A stretch of DNA of 64,000 bases from an uncultured Prochlorococcus sp. (GTDB lineage Bacteria > Cyanobacteriota > Cyanobacteriia > PCC-6307 > Cyanobiaceae), in the NCBI GenBank assembly GCA_902525075.1, contig CABZFV010000007.1, positions 1 to 64,000 of the forward strand, written 5' to 3'. Both the position numbers and the translations under genes were made by a program. Shown here in pieces: positions 56,420 to 64,000 of this stretch. Each line of letters opens with the position of its first letter. The stretch's first letter is position 1. The notes beneath the pieces are model-generated. The model was not told where the DNA came from, ran no database searches, and saw only the letters and a list, made by a program, of their open reading frames with translations.

Positions 56420-58216
56420 ATGTTTTTTAAAGATCTTAGAAGGATTAAAAAGTTAGGTAAATATTTAACTAAAGATAAAAAAACAATCTATCTAATCTTG
56501 ATAGTTTTGTTACCTGTTTCTTTCTCTGGAGCAATTCAACCATTATTAGTTGGTCAATCCATTACTATTCTAAAGAACGAAACTACAGATGTATGGCTAA
56601 GTAAAACTTTCTTTGGGCAGTCAATAAATGCCATAATCCTAACTTTATTTATAACTGTATTATTCAGATTAGTTCTGCAGGGATACCAAACTTACAATAT
56701 CCAAGCAGTGGGACAACGTTTGACAGCAAGAATAAGAAGAGAACTTTTTGATCATTCAATATCTTTATCCCTTAAGTATCACGATAAAATGCCTGTAGGG
56801 AAATTATTAACGAGATTAACAAATGATGTTGATGCTTTAGCCGAGGTTTTTGGTAGTGGGGCAGTTGGAGTCATTGCTGACTTCGTCAGTCTGATAGTAA
56901 TTTCTTTGACAATGCTGTCAATTGATAGAGGGCTTGCCATTTTATTACTTTTGACTCAAATCCCAGTTTCATATTTTATTATTTGGCTTCAAAAACGTTA
57001 TAGAAGAGCCAATTATCAAGTAAGGGAAGAATTGTCTCAACTCAACTCTGATTTTCAAGAGAATCTTCAAGGTTTAGAAGTCGTTCAGATGTTCAGAAGA
57101 GAGGCTTTTAATAGCAAGAAATTTTCCAAAACTGGAGTTGCTTATAAGAAAGCAGTTAATGGAACAATATTTTATGACAGTAGCATTTCGGCATTTATTG
57201 AATGGATTTCTCTTGCCGCAGTTTCCTTGGTTTTAGCAGTTGGAGGTTATCTTGTTACTTCTGGAAATATTGGTTTAGGAACATTAACAACCTTTATTTT
57301 ATATTCCCAAAGACTTTTTGAACCTCTTAGGCAGCTTGCAGAAAGATTTACTCAAATACAAGGAGGTTTAACAGCTGTAGAAAGAATAAACGAATTATTG
57401 GATGAAGAAATACAGATTAAGGACTCTACTTCCGCAAAAAATTTTTTAGAAAATGCTGAAAATGTAAATAAAAAATTTAAGGGCAAAATTGAGTTCAAGA
57501 ATGTTAATTTTTTCTACAACGAAGGAGAACATATAATAAGGAATTTATCTTTCAAGATCAATCCAGGAGAGCATGTGGCTTTTGTAGGGCCAACTGGTTC
57601 AGGTAAAACTACCATAATAAGATTATTATGTAGATTGTATGAGCCTCAGTCAGGCCAAATTTTAATCGACGACATAGATATCAAAGATATTCCTATTGCA
57701 ACTCTTAGAAATATGTTAGGAGTAGTTTTGCAAGATACCTTTATCTTTAGTGGAAATGTTGCAGATAATTTAAAACTAAATTCCAATGTAGACAATCTGG
57801 AGTTAGAAAATCTTTGTAACGAATTAGGGTTAGATAATTTATTACAAAAATTACCAGAAGGCTTGAACACCTTACTAAGAGAAAGAGGGGGAAATCTCTC
57901 TTCTGGAGAGAGACAACTTCTTTCAGTAGCTCGAGTAGCGATTAGAAATCCTGTTGTTTTAATAATGGACGAAGCAACAGCGTTTATGGATCCCTCTACA
58001 GAAGCTACTTTGCAGAAAGATCTTGAGAGAATTCTGTCAAAAAGAACAGCATTAGTAATAGCTCACAGATTAGCCACTATTGAAAGTTCTGATAAGATTT
58101 TAGTCTTAAAAGGGGGATCATTAGTTGAAGAGGGAACACATAGTGAATTGAGACTGAAAAAGGGTTTATATTTTCAGCTCTCTGAGCTCCAACAAAAAGG
58201 ATTCGTGAATTTTTAA
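56420..58216 (+). CDS. ABC transporter, fused permease/ATPase (MsbA-like exporter)
   Basis: Half-transporter of the lipid/multidrug exporter class. Six transmembrane segments span about residues 23-300. The nucleotide-binding domain has Walker A GPTGSGKTT near residue 391, the signature LSSGERQLL near residue 494, Walker B VLIMDEATAFMD near residue 514 and the switch histidine in IAHRLATIE. Length 598 is standard. Substrate unknown. Its stop overlaps the GNAT gene by 1 nt. Confidence 0.93.
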   Translation: MFFKDLRRIKKLGKYLTKDKKTIYLILIVLLPVSFSGAIQPLLVGQSITILKNETTDVWLSKTFFGQSINAIILTLFITVLFRLVLQGYQTYNIQAVGQRLTARIRRELFDHSISLSLKYHDKMPVGKLLTRLTNDVDALAEVFGSGAVGVIADFVSLIVISLTMLSIDRGLAILLLLTQIPVSYFIIWLQKRYRRANYQVREELSQLNSDFQENLQGLEVVQMFRREAFNSKKFSKTGVAYKKAVNGTIFYDSSISAFIEWISLAAVSLVLAVGGYLVTSGNIGLGTLTTFILYSQRLFEPLRQLAERFTQIQGGLTAVERINELLDEEIQIKDSTSAKNFLENAENVNKKFKGKIEFKNVNFFYNEGEHIIRNLSFKINPGEHVAFVGPTGSGKTTIIRLLCRLYEPQSGQILIDDIDIKDIPIATLRNMLGVVLQDTFIFSGNVADNLKLNSNVDNLELENLCNELGLDNLLQKLPEGLNTLLRERGGNLSSGERQLLSVARVAIRNPVVLIMDEATAFMDPSTEATLQKDLERILSKRTALVIAHRLATIESSDKILVLKGGSLVEEGTHSELRLKKGLYFQLSELQQKGFVNF

Positions 58217-58746
58217 TGATTTTTAGAAACCAAGGATCGTTAATAAAAAAATCAAATACTTTATCAAGGGAAGAGCTGATAGATCTCTATGGTTTAAATT
58301 CTTATGAGTTCACTCAAACAAATAAAGAAGAAATATTTGTATGTAGTAAAAATAAAGATTTAGATCTAATAGAACTAGATCAACTTTTGCAAACTGTTGG
58401 TTGGAGCAGAAGACCTATAAGGAGGGTAAAAAGAGCTTTAGATTTCAGTATTTTGGTGGTTGGGTTATGGCGTCATGATGATAAATTCCCCAGATTAGTA
58501 GGATTTGCAAGATGTACTGGCGATGGAATTCTAGAAGCAACAGTTTGGGATGTGGCTATTAACCCTGTCTATCAAGGACTTGGATTGGGTAAAGAGTTAA
58601 TGAAATATGTCCTAAGAGAATTGAAAAATATTGGAATTTCTAAAGTAACTCTTTTTGCTGATGCCGAAGTGGTTTCATTTTATAAAAGACAAGGTTGGAC
58701 ATTAGAACCTAGAGGCTCTAAATGTGCTTTTTGGTATGCAAATTAA
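58216..58746 (+). CDS. GNAT-family N-acetyltransferase
   Basis: Acetyl-CoA-dependent transferase fold. The coenzyme A pyrophosphate loop is NPVYQGLGLGKELMKY (about residues 115-130), preceded by a strand VWDVAI, and FYKRQGW near residue 155 is the usual fourth motif. The first ~50 residues are an extension. Substrate unknown. The gene overlaps the ABC exporter by 1 nt, so they are co-transcribed, which hints that the exporter or its cargo is modified. Confidence 0.88.
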   Translation: MIFRNQGSLIKKSNTLSREELIDLYGLNSYEFTQTNKEEIFVCSKNKDLDLIELDQLLQTVGWSRRPIRRVKRALDFSILVVGLWRHDDKFPRLVGFARCTGDGILEATVWDVAINPVYQGLGLGKELMKYVLRELKNIGISKVTLFADAEVVSFYKRQGWTLEPRGSKCAFWYAN

Positions 58747-59430
58747 TCATTTTTTGTAGTAGTCAGAATATATAGATTTTAAAGATTCGCCTTTTAACCA
58801 TCTTCTTCTAAATTGCCAGTTCTTAATTGCTTGGAGAAAAATATTACTTCTTTCCCATTTTCTTGAACTTATAAAAATAGGTAAATTTAATTGTTTTAAA
58901 TATTTTTTTTTGTTTAATCTCCTTAAAAAATCTACATCTTCCATCAAAGGTATTTTTCTAAAACCATTATTCTTAAAGTAGGTAGTTCTATGAATTATCA
59001 AACCTTGATCACCATACGGTTGTTTAAAAAATTTACTTCTAAAATTCACGAGAATTTCGAGAACTCTATAAATTATTTTTTTGTGATTAATTTTGAATTC
59101 AAAATAGTAAATAATATTCTTGTTACCCTTTAAAAATGAATTTATTTTTTTAAACCAATCATGAGTTAATCTTGTGTCTGCATGTAAAAATATGAGCCAC
59201 TCTCCTTTTGAATTTTTAGCTCCAATATCTAATTGTAAACCTCGATTCCTTTCTTTGGATATAAATACTTTCGCTCCATAAATGTTTGCTACATCAATAG
59301 TTTTATCTTCACTTCCAGAATCAACAATTATGATTTCGCCCTCTTTCTGAATACTTGATAAGTCTGAAAGCAATAATGGCAAATTACTAGCTTCATTAAT
59401 AGTTGGAATGATAATTGAAATTTTTGACAA
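58747..59430 (-). CDS. family 2 glycosyltransferase
   Basis: GT2-type transferase resembling the rSAM/selenodomain-associated transferase 2 group. ISIIIPTINEASNLPLLL at the N-terminus, IVDSGSEDKT near residue 37 and LHADTRL near residue 77 (DxD-like) are visible, with PLMEDVDFLRRL near residue 167. Length 227. Only 5 nt separate it from the DUF2064 gene, the usual partner of this subgroup. Target sugar or acceptor unknown. Confidence 0.88.
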   Translation of the reverse strand: MSKISIIIPTINEASNLPLLLSDLSSIQKEGEIIIVDSGSEDKTIDVANIYGAKVFISKERNRGLQLDIGAKNSKGEWLIFLHADTRLTHDWFKKINSFLKGNKNIIYYFEFKINHKKIIYRVLEILVNFRSKFFKQPYGDQGLIIHRTTYFKNNGFRKIPLMEDVDFLRRLNKKKYLKQLNLPIFISSRKWERSNIFLQAIKNWQFRRRWLKGESLKSIYSDYYKK

Positions 59431-59435
59431 GTCGA

Positions 59436-60071
59436 TTACTTTCTATTTTCAATATCAATAATTGTATCTATATCTATTTTTTTATCTAAAAACTTATATT
59501 TTAATTTTTTAGAAGCAAAATTATCAATTGTATTTTGAAGAACATTTTCTGTCCCCCACTTTATGTTGATAAAAGGTAAATATGTATGTGATAACATTAT
59601 TTTTTCTGATAAACCAATAAGCCAATATCCTCCATCGTTAGATGGTCCTAAAATAAGATCATTATGTTGAAGCTCTTTTAGAGTATTCAATAAATCTTGA
59701 TGGCATAAATCTGGAAGGTCAGTACCAATAAAAATAGTATTTTTGATCTTGTGTCTTGAACAAAATTTTTTGTTGAGAATTATTTGCCGTTTCATTTTTT
59801 CTCCCAAGCAGCCTTTCCCCTGCAAATTAAATTTTTTGATGCCTAATTCTCTAGACCATTTTCTACAATTTGCTACTCCCAAACCAGTTATGGCAATAGA
59901 AATATCAAGCAGTTTATTTTCTTGAAGAAATTTTGCGACTGAAATTGTGTGTTTGGTCATTACACTTTGTACTTTTGCCGAATTACTTTTACCTATATCT
60001 TTTGATAATCTTGTTTTGCATCTTCCAAAACCATGCCATTTCGCCATGATAATAAGTAATGCTTTATCCAA
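59436..60071 (-). CDS. DUF2064 glycosyltransferase-like protein
   Basis: Nucleotide-diphospho-sugar transferase fold of the TIGR04282/DUF2064 family, partner of the GT2 gene downstream. LLIIMAKWHGFGRCKTRLSKDIG carries the R-x-K-TRL motif, TIFIGTDLPDL near residue 112 the GxDxP motif, and GPSNDGGYWLIGLS near residue 143 the conserved D-GG-Y. A TTG start (60071) is needed because an ATG eight codons later would remove the first beta-strand LLIIMAK. The target is unknown; relatives act in arsenosugar pathways. Confidence 0.86.
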   Translation of the reverse strand: MDKALLIIMAKWHGFGRCKTRLSKDIGKSNSAKVQSVMTKHTISVAKFLQENKLLDISIAITGLGVANCRKWSRELGIKKFNLQGKGCLGEKMKRQIILNKKFCSRHKIKNTIFIGTDLPDLCHQDLLNTLKELQHNDLILGPSNDGGYWLIGLSEKIMLSHTYLPFINIKWGTENVLQNTIDNFASKKLKYKFLDKKIDIDTIIDIENRK

Positions 60072-60211
60072 TAATTTAGTGAAATTTAAAACAATTATAT
60101 GCCTATTAAAAACATATAATTTATTTTTATAAATTTAGTCGATACTTTGTTAAATAATTTTAAATTTGTCGTGATCTTGTGATTTGATAATGGCCAATTA
60201 TTAAAATCCAA

Positions 60212-60228
60212 CTAGATTAATAATCTAG
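60212..60228. promoter_or_regulatory. perfect 17-bp palindrome just upstream of dnaA
   Basis: CTAGATTA (60212-60219) and TAATCTAG (60221-60228) are perfect arms around one A, ending 11 nt before the TTG start of dnaA. It does not resemble a DnaA box (TTATNCACA). Possible operator for an unknown repressor, or an RNA stem covering the ribosome-binding region. Confidence 0.45.
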
Positions 60229-60239
60229 AGAATAAAACT

Positions 60240-61634
60240 TTGCAAGCAACTAATCCTATTTGGGCGGAAGTTCAACAATCACTTCAAAAAACTTTAAGTA
60301 AGCCTTCATTTGAGACATGGATAAGGCCTGCTAAGTTTAATTGTTTTGAAAATGGCTTATTAACTTTAATCGCCCCAAATACATTTTCCAGTGATTGGTT
60401 GAGAAAGAATTATTGTGAAACTATTGAAAAAGCTGCAAAGGAAATCTGCGGTCATGATGTAAAAGTTGTTTTTAAATCTGAAACGAATTCCAGCAGCGAT
60501 ATTACAAATGAAGATAAACCTAGCGAACAGAACGTTCATAATAAGACAAGATCTTTTTCTAGTAATAACCAAAATAATTCTTCAAAAAATCAATTCAAAA
60601 ATCCTAATGGTTTAAATTTACGCTACGTATTTAAAAGATTTGTTGTAGGTCCAAATAGTAGGTTGGCTCATGCCGCAGCTTTAGCTGTTGCCGAATCTCC
60701 AGGGAGAGAATTCAATCCATTATTTATTTGTGGAGGAGTAGGTCTTGGTAAGACGCATTTAATGCAAGCAATAGGTCATTATCGAGTAGAAATAGATCCA
60801 GAAGCAAAAGTTAAATATGTATCTACAGAGACTTTTACAAATGATGTTATTAGTGGTATTCGAAGAGATGGAATGACAGCTATTCGAGATAAATATAGAA
60901 ATGTAGATTTAATTTTAATAGACGATATACAGTTTTTAGAAGGGAAAGAGTATACACAGGAAGAATTCTTTCATACTTTTAACGCACTTCACGAATCAGG
61001 AAGTCAAATAGTTATTGCAAGTGACAGACCACCAAATCAATTGTCGGGAATTCAAGAGAGATTAATTTCTAGGTTCTCAATGGGTATGACCGCAGATATT
61101 CAACCACCTGACCTTGAGACGAGGACAGCCATCCTTCAAAAAAAGGCAGAACAAGAGAGGATGAGTCTTCCAAGAGATTTAATTCAATTTATAGCAGGAA
61201 GATTCACTTCGAATATTCGAGAATTGGAAGGAGCATTTACAAGAGCTGTTGCATTTGCATCAATAACAGGCTTGCCAATGACAGTTCAATCAATTGCTCC
61301 AATGCTTGATCCTAATAGTGTTGGAGTAGTTGTTACTCCAACACAAGTTATTAAAAAAGTGTCAGATTTCTTTAAAGTTTCTACTGATGAATTGATCAGC
61401 TCAAGTAGGAGAAAACCAGTAAGTCAAGCTAGACAAATAGGTATGTATCTTATGAGACATGGTACGGATCTAAGCCTACCAAGAATTGGAGATGAGTTTG
61501 GGGGTAAGGACCATACAACAGTTATGTATGCTATTGAACAAGTTGAAAAAAAATTATCTATTGATCCAAATATTGCAAGTCAAGTTCAAAAAATAAGAGA
61601 TTTACTTCAAATAGATTCAAGAAAAAATTTATAG
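60240..61634 (+). CDS. dnaA: chromosomal replication initiator DnaA
   Basis: AAA+ initiator of replication. The N-terminal domain I ([23 protein letters not shown]) is intact, followed by a short Ser/Asn-rich domain II (about residues 82-120). Walker [14 protein letters not shown] is near residue 164, [13 protein letters not shown] near residue 223, and the DNA-binding signature [12 protein letters not shown] near residue 430. Length 464 is normal. The start is TTG. No dnaN or cluster of DnaA boxes is nearby, so this is not the replication origin. Confidence 0.96.
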   Translation: MQATNPIWAEVQQSLQKTLSKPSFETWIRPAKFNCFENGLLTLIAPNTFSSDWLRKNYCETIEKAAKEICGHDVKVVFKSETNSSSDITNEDKPSEQNVHNKTRSFSSNNQNNSSKNQFKNPNGLNLRYVFKRFVVGPNSRLAHAAALAVAESPGREFNPLFICGGVGLGKTHLMQAIGHYRVEIDPEAKVKYVSTETFTNDVISGIRRDGMTAIRDKYRNVDLILIDDIQFLEGKEYTQEEFFHTFNALHESGSQIVIASDRPPNQLSGIQERLISRFSMGMTADIQPPDLETRTAILQKKAEQERMSLPRDLIQFIAGRFTSNIRELEGAFTRAVAFASITGLPMTVQSIAPMLDPNSVGVVVTPTQVIKKVSDFFKVSTDELISSSRRKPVSQARQIGMYLMRHGTDLSLPRIGDEFGGKDHTTVMYAIEQVEKKLSIDPNIASQVQKIRDLLQIDSRKNL

Positions 61635-61642
61635 TTTTACTA

Positions 61643-62872
61643 TTAACTAGAAATGAAATTTATAGGATCTTGATCATATCTATGCCTGAAAGGTATCTTA
61701 TCTATCTCATTGATATCACTAAGCGATTCAATTTTATTTAATGATTGCCTTAATAACCTTGCTGAAATAATTGGCATATCTCTTGGAACTGAGATTCTAT
61801 TTTTTAAGTATCTTAGAGAGATTCCTGAAAGTTTTTTTGGGATTAATACTTCACCTGTGATCATATAGCTCAAAGCTGATCTCAATGATTCGTCAAAGGA
61901 TTCTTTATTGTATGGGTTTACCTTTAGTAAATTGTCTTTATGCTTTATCACTCTTTTTAGAGCAATTGTTGCATAATATTTTGACTCATAATTTTGGTTT
62001 AATTCATAATTACCTAAACCCTCCCCAGTATCTATTAGCTTAGAGAAAATAATCTGTTGTTCATTGCTTTCTTTATAGCATCCTCCCATTTGTGGGGGTA
62101 AATCATGAGAATGAGTATGAAAATCTCCTTGAGTGCCTCTATAAACACTTTCCCCTTCCAAAAGGGTAAGCCAGTTATCTACATAACGGTAATTAGATCT
62201 TAAATTAAACCCTTTATAATAAATAAGTGATGCATTCATTCTCTCCATATAGGGAATAAAAATTACATCTCCAACACCAGGCTTTATATCACCTTTGTCA
62301 GAAACTGCTGGATCAATAAACCCTGATTTTGAGCTACTTAAGATTTCATCGAGTTTAGAAATAGATTCTTTAAATCTTTTTTTTCTAAAAGAGTTATCTA
62401 TAAAATTAAAGCTTTCTCGGCAGAGCCAGTTACACCAGGATCTGAAAATTTCTCTTTCTAACTCTCGAATTTTGATAAGGTGAATAGATGTTATAAAAGA
62501 TCCAAGCGCTCCAAATTCATTTTCTAGAAAAGCTATGATATCGTCGCTTTCAGTTATAAATTGCCCTTTAAATTCAATTGCAGGTAATTTCCCCGATCTG
62601 ACTTTTTCAAGGAACCAACTTTCTTTTTGGCCGTAGCAAAACATATTTATTTTCTTGACTCTGTATGGAATTTTCTTAAATTCAAGCCATAACCATATCT
62701 TCTGACAGTAAGGACACCAAGAATGCCTATCCCTGTAGAGGGTAACTGATACATCATTTTCACTATGTCCAAATAATCTTAAATTTGCGTAGGAATTATT
62801 TATACCATGGACTCTATCAAGATCCTCAACTTCAAATTTATTTAAATCCTCCCATGTCAAAATCCCATTCAT
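61643..62872 (-). CDS. glutaredoxin-like/glutathione S-transferase-fold protein
   Basis: The 409-residue chain has an N-terminal thioredoxin-fold domain with DRHSWCPYCQKIWLWLEFKKIPYRVKKINM (about residues 48-77), including a CPYC active site like glutaredoxin, and GKLPAIEF with its cis-proline near residue 94. An ESDDIIAFLE segment and a helical GST-like C-terminal half follow. The N-terminal ~40 residues and the long C-terminus exceed a simple GST. Activity unknown. It is divergent from glutathione reductase, which supports a glutathione-linked role. Confidence 0.85.
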   Translation of the reverse strand: MNGILTWEDLNKFEVEDLDRVHGINNSYANLRLFGHSENDVSVTLYRDRHSWCPYCQKIWLWLEFKKIPYRVKKINMFCYGQKESWFLEKVRSGKLPAIEFKGQFITESDDIIAFLENEFGALGSFITSIHLIKIRELEREIFRSWCNWLCRESFNFIDNSFRKKRFKESISKLDEILSSSKSGFIDPAVSDKGDIKPGVGDVIFIPYMERMNASLIYYKGFNLRSNYRYVDNWLTLLEGESVYRGTQGDFHTHSHDLPPQMGGCYKESNEQQIIFSKLIDTGEGLGNYELNQNYESKYYATIALKRVIKHKDNLLKVNPYNKESFDESLRSALSYMITGEVLIPKKLSGISLRYLKNRISVPRDMPIISARLLRQSLNKIESLSDINEIDKIPFRHRYDQDPINFISS

Positions 62873-62924
62873 TATTTGAATTAAAGCTATAAACTAACGT
62901 TATAATAATTGATTAAAAAAAGTC

Positions 62925-64000
62925 TTGGAATTTGAATTTGATTTAATTGTTGTTGGCGCTGGATCTGGAGGACTCGCGGCGGCTAAACGTGCGGCTAGTT
63001 ATGGAGCAAAAGTCGCAATCATAGAAGCAAATCAAATAGGAGGAACTTGTGTGATAAGGGGATGTGTGCCTAAGAAATTAATGGTTTATGCAGCTAAAAG
63101 TAAAAATAATATGGATTCTTCTGAAGGATATGGATTAAAAAATGAAGGTATTAATTTTGAATCAAATATTTTGTTGAAGAATGTTAGAGAGGAGGTTTCT
63201 AGATTAAGTAGTTTACATAGAAATTCTTTAAAAAAGTTGAATATAACTGTTTTTGAAGGCTTAGGAAGATTTATTACTCAAAATGAATTAGAAATTATTT
63301 GTTCAAACACAAAGAAACTTAAAAACATTATAAGTTCAAAAAAAATTCTTATTTCTGTTGGAGGTAAACCAAAGAAATTAAATATTCCTGGGGTAGATTT
63401 GGCATGGACTAGTGATGATATTTTTGAATTAGAAAAGTTTCCCAAATCAATATTAATAGTAGGAGGTGGATATATTGCTTGTGAATTTGCTTCTATTTTC
63501 AGAAATTTAGGTACTGAAGTAACTCAATTAATTAGAGGTCAACATTTACTTAATGGTTTTGATGAGGATCTTTCTTTATGCCTAGAGGAATCACCTACTT
63601 TTACTGAAATCAATATAATCTCCAATACTCAATTAAAGTCTATCAAGAGAGTAAATGGAAATCTGGAATCTACCCTAGACTCGGGAGATAAACTCCTAAC
63701 TAATAATATCCTTATTGCTACAGGAAGAGAACCAAATCTCTTGCCTTTAAATTTAGATTTTTTAAATCTAAAGATGGATGGCCAATATTTAGATGTTGAT
63801 GAACTTAATCAAACAAGCAACGCAAATATTTTTGCAGTTGGCGATATCATAAATAAGCCAAACTTAACTCCAGTAGCAATAGAACAAGGGAGAGTTTTTT
63901 CGGATAATTTCTTTAATGGCCAAAAAAGAAAAGTAAATTATGAATATATCCCTAAGGCAGTTTTTACTATTCCAGAAATTTCAACAGTTGGCTTAAGTGA
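62925..64000 (+). CDS. gor: glutathione reductase (partial, cut by window end)
   Basis: Pyridine-nucleotide disulfide oxidoreductase. The frame starts at TTG 62925 (MEFEFDLIVVGAGSGG) and stays open to the window edge, 358 complete codons. FAD-binding GAGSGGLAAAKRA, the redox-active pair in GGTCVIRGCVPKK (near residue 44) and the NADPH motif VGGGYIACEFASIF near residue 183 are present, as is the later GDIINKP segment. The pattern fits the cyanobacterial glutathione reductase. The last ~100 residues with the dimerisation domain are outside the window. Confidence 0.93.
   Translation, partial: MEFEFDLIVVGAGSGGLAAAKRAASYGAKVAIIEANQIGGTCVIRGCVPKKLMVYAAKSKNNMDSSEGYGLKNEGINFESNILLKNVREEVSRLSSLHRNSLKKLNITVFEGLGRFITQNELEIICSNTKKLKNIISSKKILISVGGKPKKLNIPGVDLAWTSDDIFELEKFPKSILIVGGGYIACEFASIFRNLGTEVTQLIRGQHLLNGFDEDLSLCLEESPTFTEINIISNTQLKSIKRVNGNLESTLDSGDKLLTNNILIATGREPNLLPLNLDFLNLKMDGQYLDVDELNQTSNANIFAVGDIINKPNLTPVAIEQGRVFSDNFFNGQKRKVNYEYIPKAVFTIPEISTVGLS

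Noticed and set aside
60072-60239. Possible replication origin beside dnaA
   Set aside because: No cluster of DnaA boxes and no dnaN; in Prochlorococcus the origin lies next to dnaN elsewhere.
63752-63772. 9-bp inverted repeat TTTAGATTT/AAATCTAAA inside gor
   Set aside because: Very AT-rich coding for a leucine-rich stretch; a chance match is likely.

Overview
The window looks like a core chromosomal segment of a high-light-adapted Prochlorococcus (marine picocyanobacterium). The evidence is the very low GC content, the tightly packed genes on both strands with many short or overlapping junctions, an alpha-carboxysome locus with form IA Rubisco, both light-dependent and light-independent protochlorophyllide reductases, psaM, psb27, and the cyanobacterial alkane-synthesis pair. 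The strain was not determined. About 71 protein genes are supported. No rRNA, tRNA, IS element or CRISPR array was recognised.

Layout. Positions 1-7.9 kb: priA, a TPR/DUF3153 protein, argB, DUF2854, ssb, cobK, cutA and a PfkB sugar/nucleoside kinase. 7.9-15.4 kb: purA, psb27, proS, a small HTH-like protein, a small membrane protein, ppa, an ArsC/Spx-like protein, lepB and a tandem phosphoglycerate-mutase-like protein. 15.5-20.3 kb: a CPBP protease, a small bitopic coiled-coil protein directly before ftsI (a candidate FtsL), and transaldolase. 20.3-26 kb: a geranylgeranyl-reductase-like protein, frr, pyrH, cobO, a tyrosine recombinase and hemH with a chlorophyll-binding-like tail. 26-31.2 kb: acetolactate synthase, a degenerate SNase-like secreted protein, a PgeF/laccase-domain protein whose reading frame lacks a normal start codon, Tab2 and an S1-domain protein. 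31.2-39.3 kb: a creatininase-family protein, the fatty-aldehyde/alkane module (ado, aar) followed by accA and an SDR, then folE, trpF, a site-2 protease and a lipoate ligase. 39.4-45 kb: psaM (34 aa), a second small bitopic coiled-coil protein (FtsB-like), por, and chlL, chlB, chlN.

45-54.3 kb is the alpha-carboxysome locus: csoS1D, (rdgB on the opposite strand), csoS1A, rbcL, rbcS, csoS2, csoSCA, csoS4A, csoS4B and an acRAF-like Rubisco assembly factor. The promoter-proximal gap before csoS1A and the intra-operon gaps hold palindromes and hairpins that probably set relative expression. 54.3-64 kb: ridA, gloB, hisG, an ABC exporter, a GNAT protein, a GT2/DUF2064 pair, dnaA (with a palindrome just before its start), a glutaredoxin/GST-like protein, and the beginning of glutathione reductase, cut off by the window end.

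Functionally the window combines carbon fixation (carboxysome), chlorophyll and haem synthesis, photosystem assembly, alkane synthesis, amino-acid and nucleotide enzymes, cell division/peptidoglycan synthesis and replication initiation. The points most worth a second look are the two FtsL/FtsB-like candidates, the apparent AUA start of pgeF, a perfect 13-bp hairpin inside psb27, structured leader DNA before the HTH-like gene, dnaA and csoS1A, and a stand-alone tyrosine recombinase in a metabolic neighbourhood.
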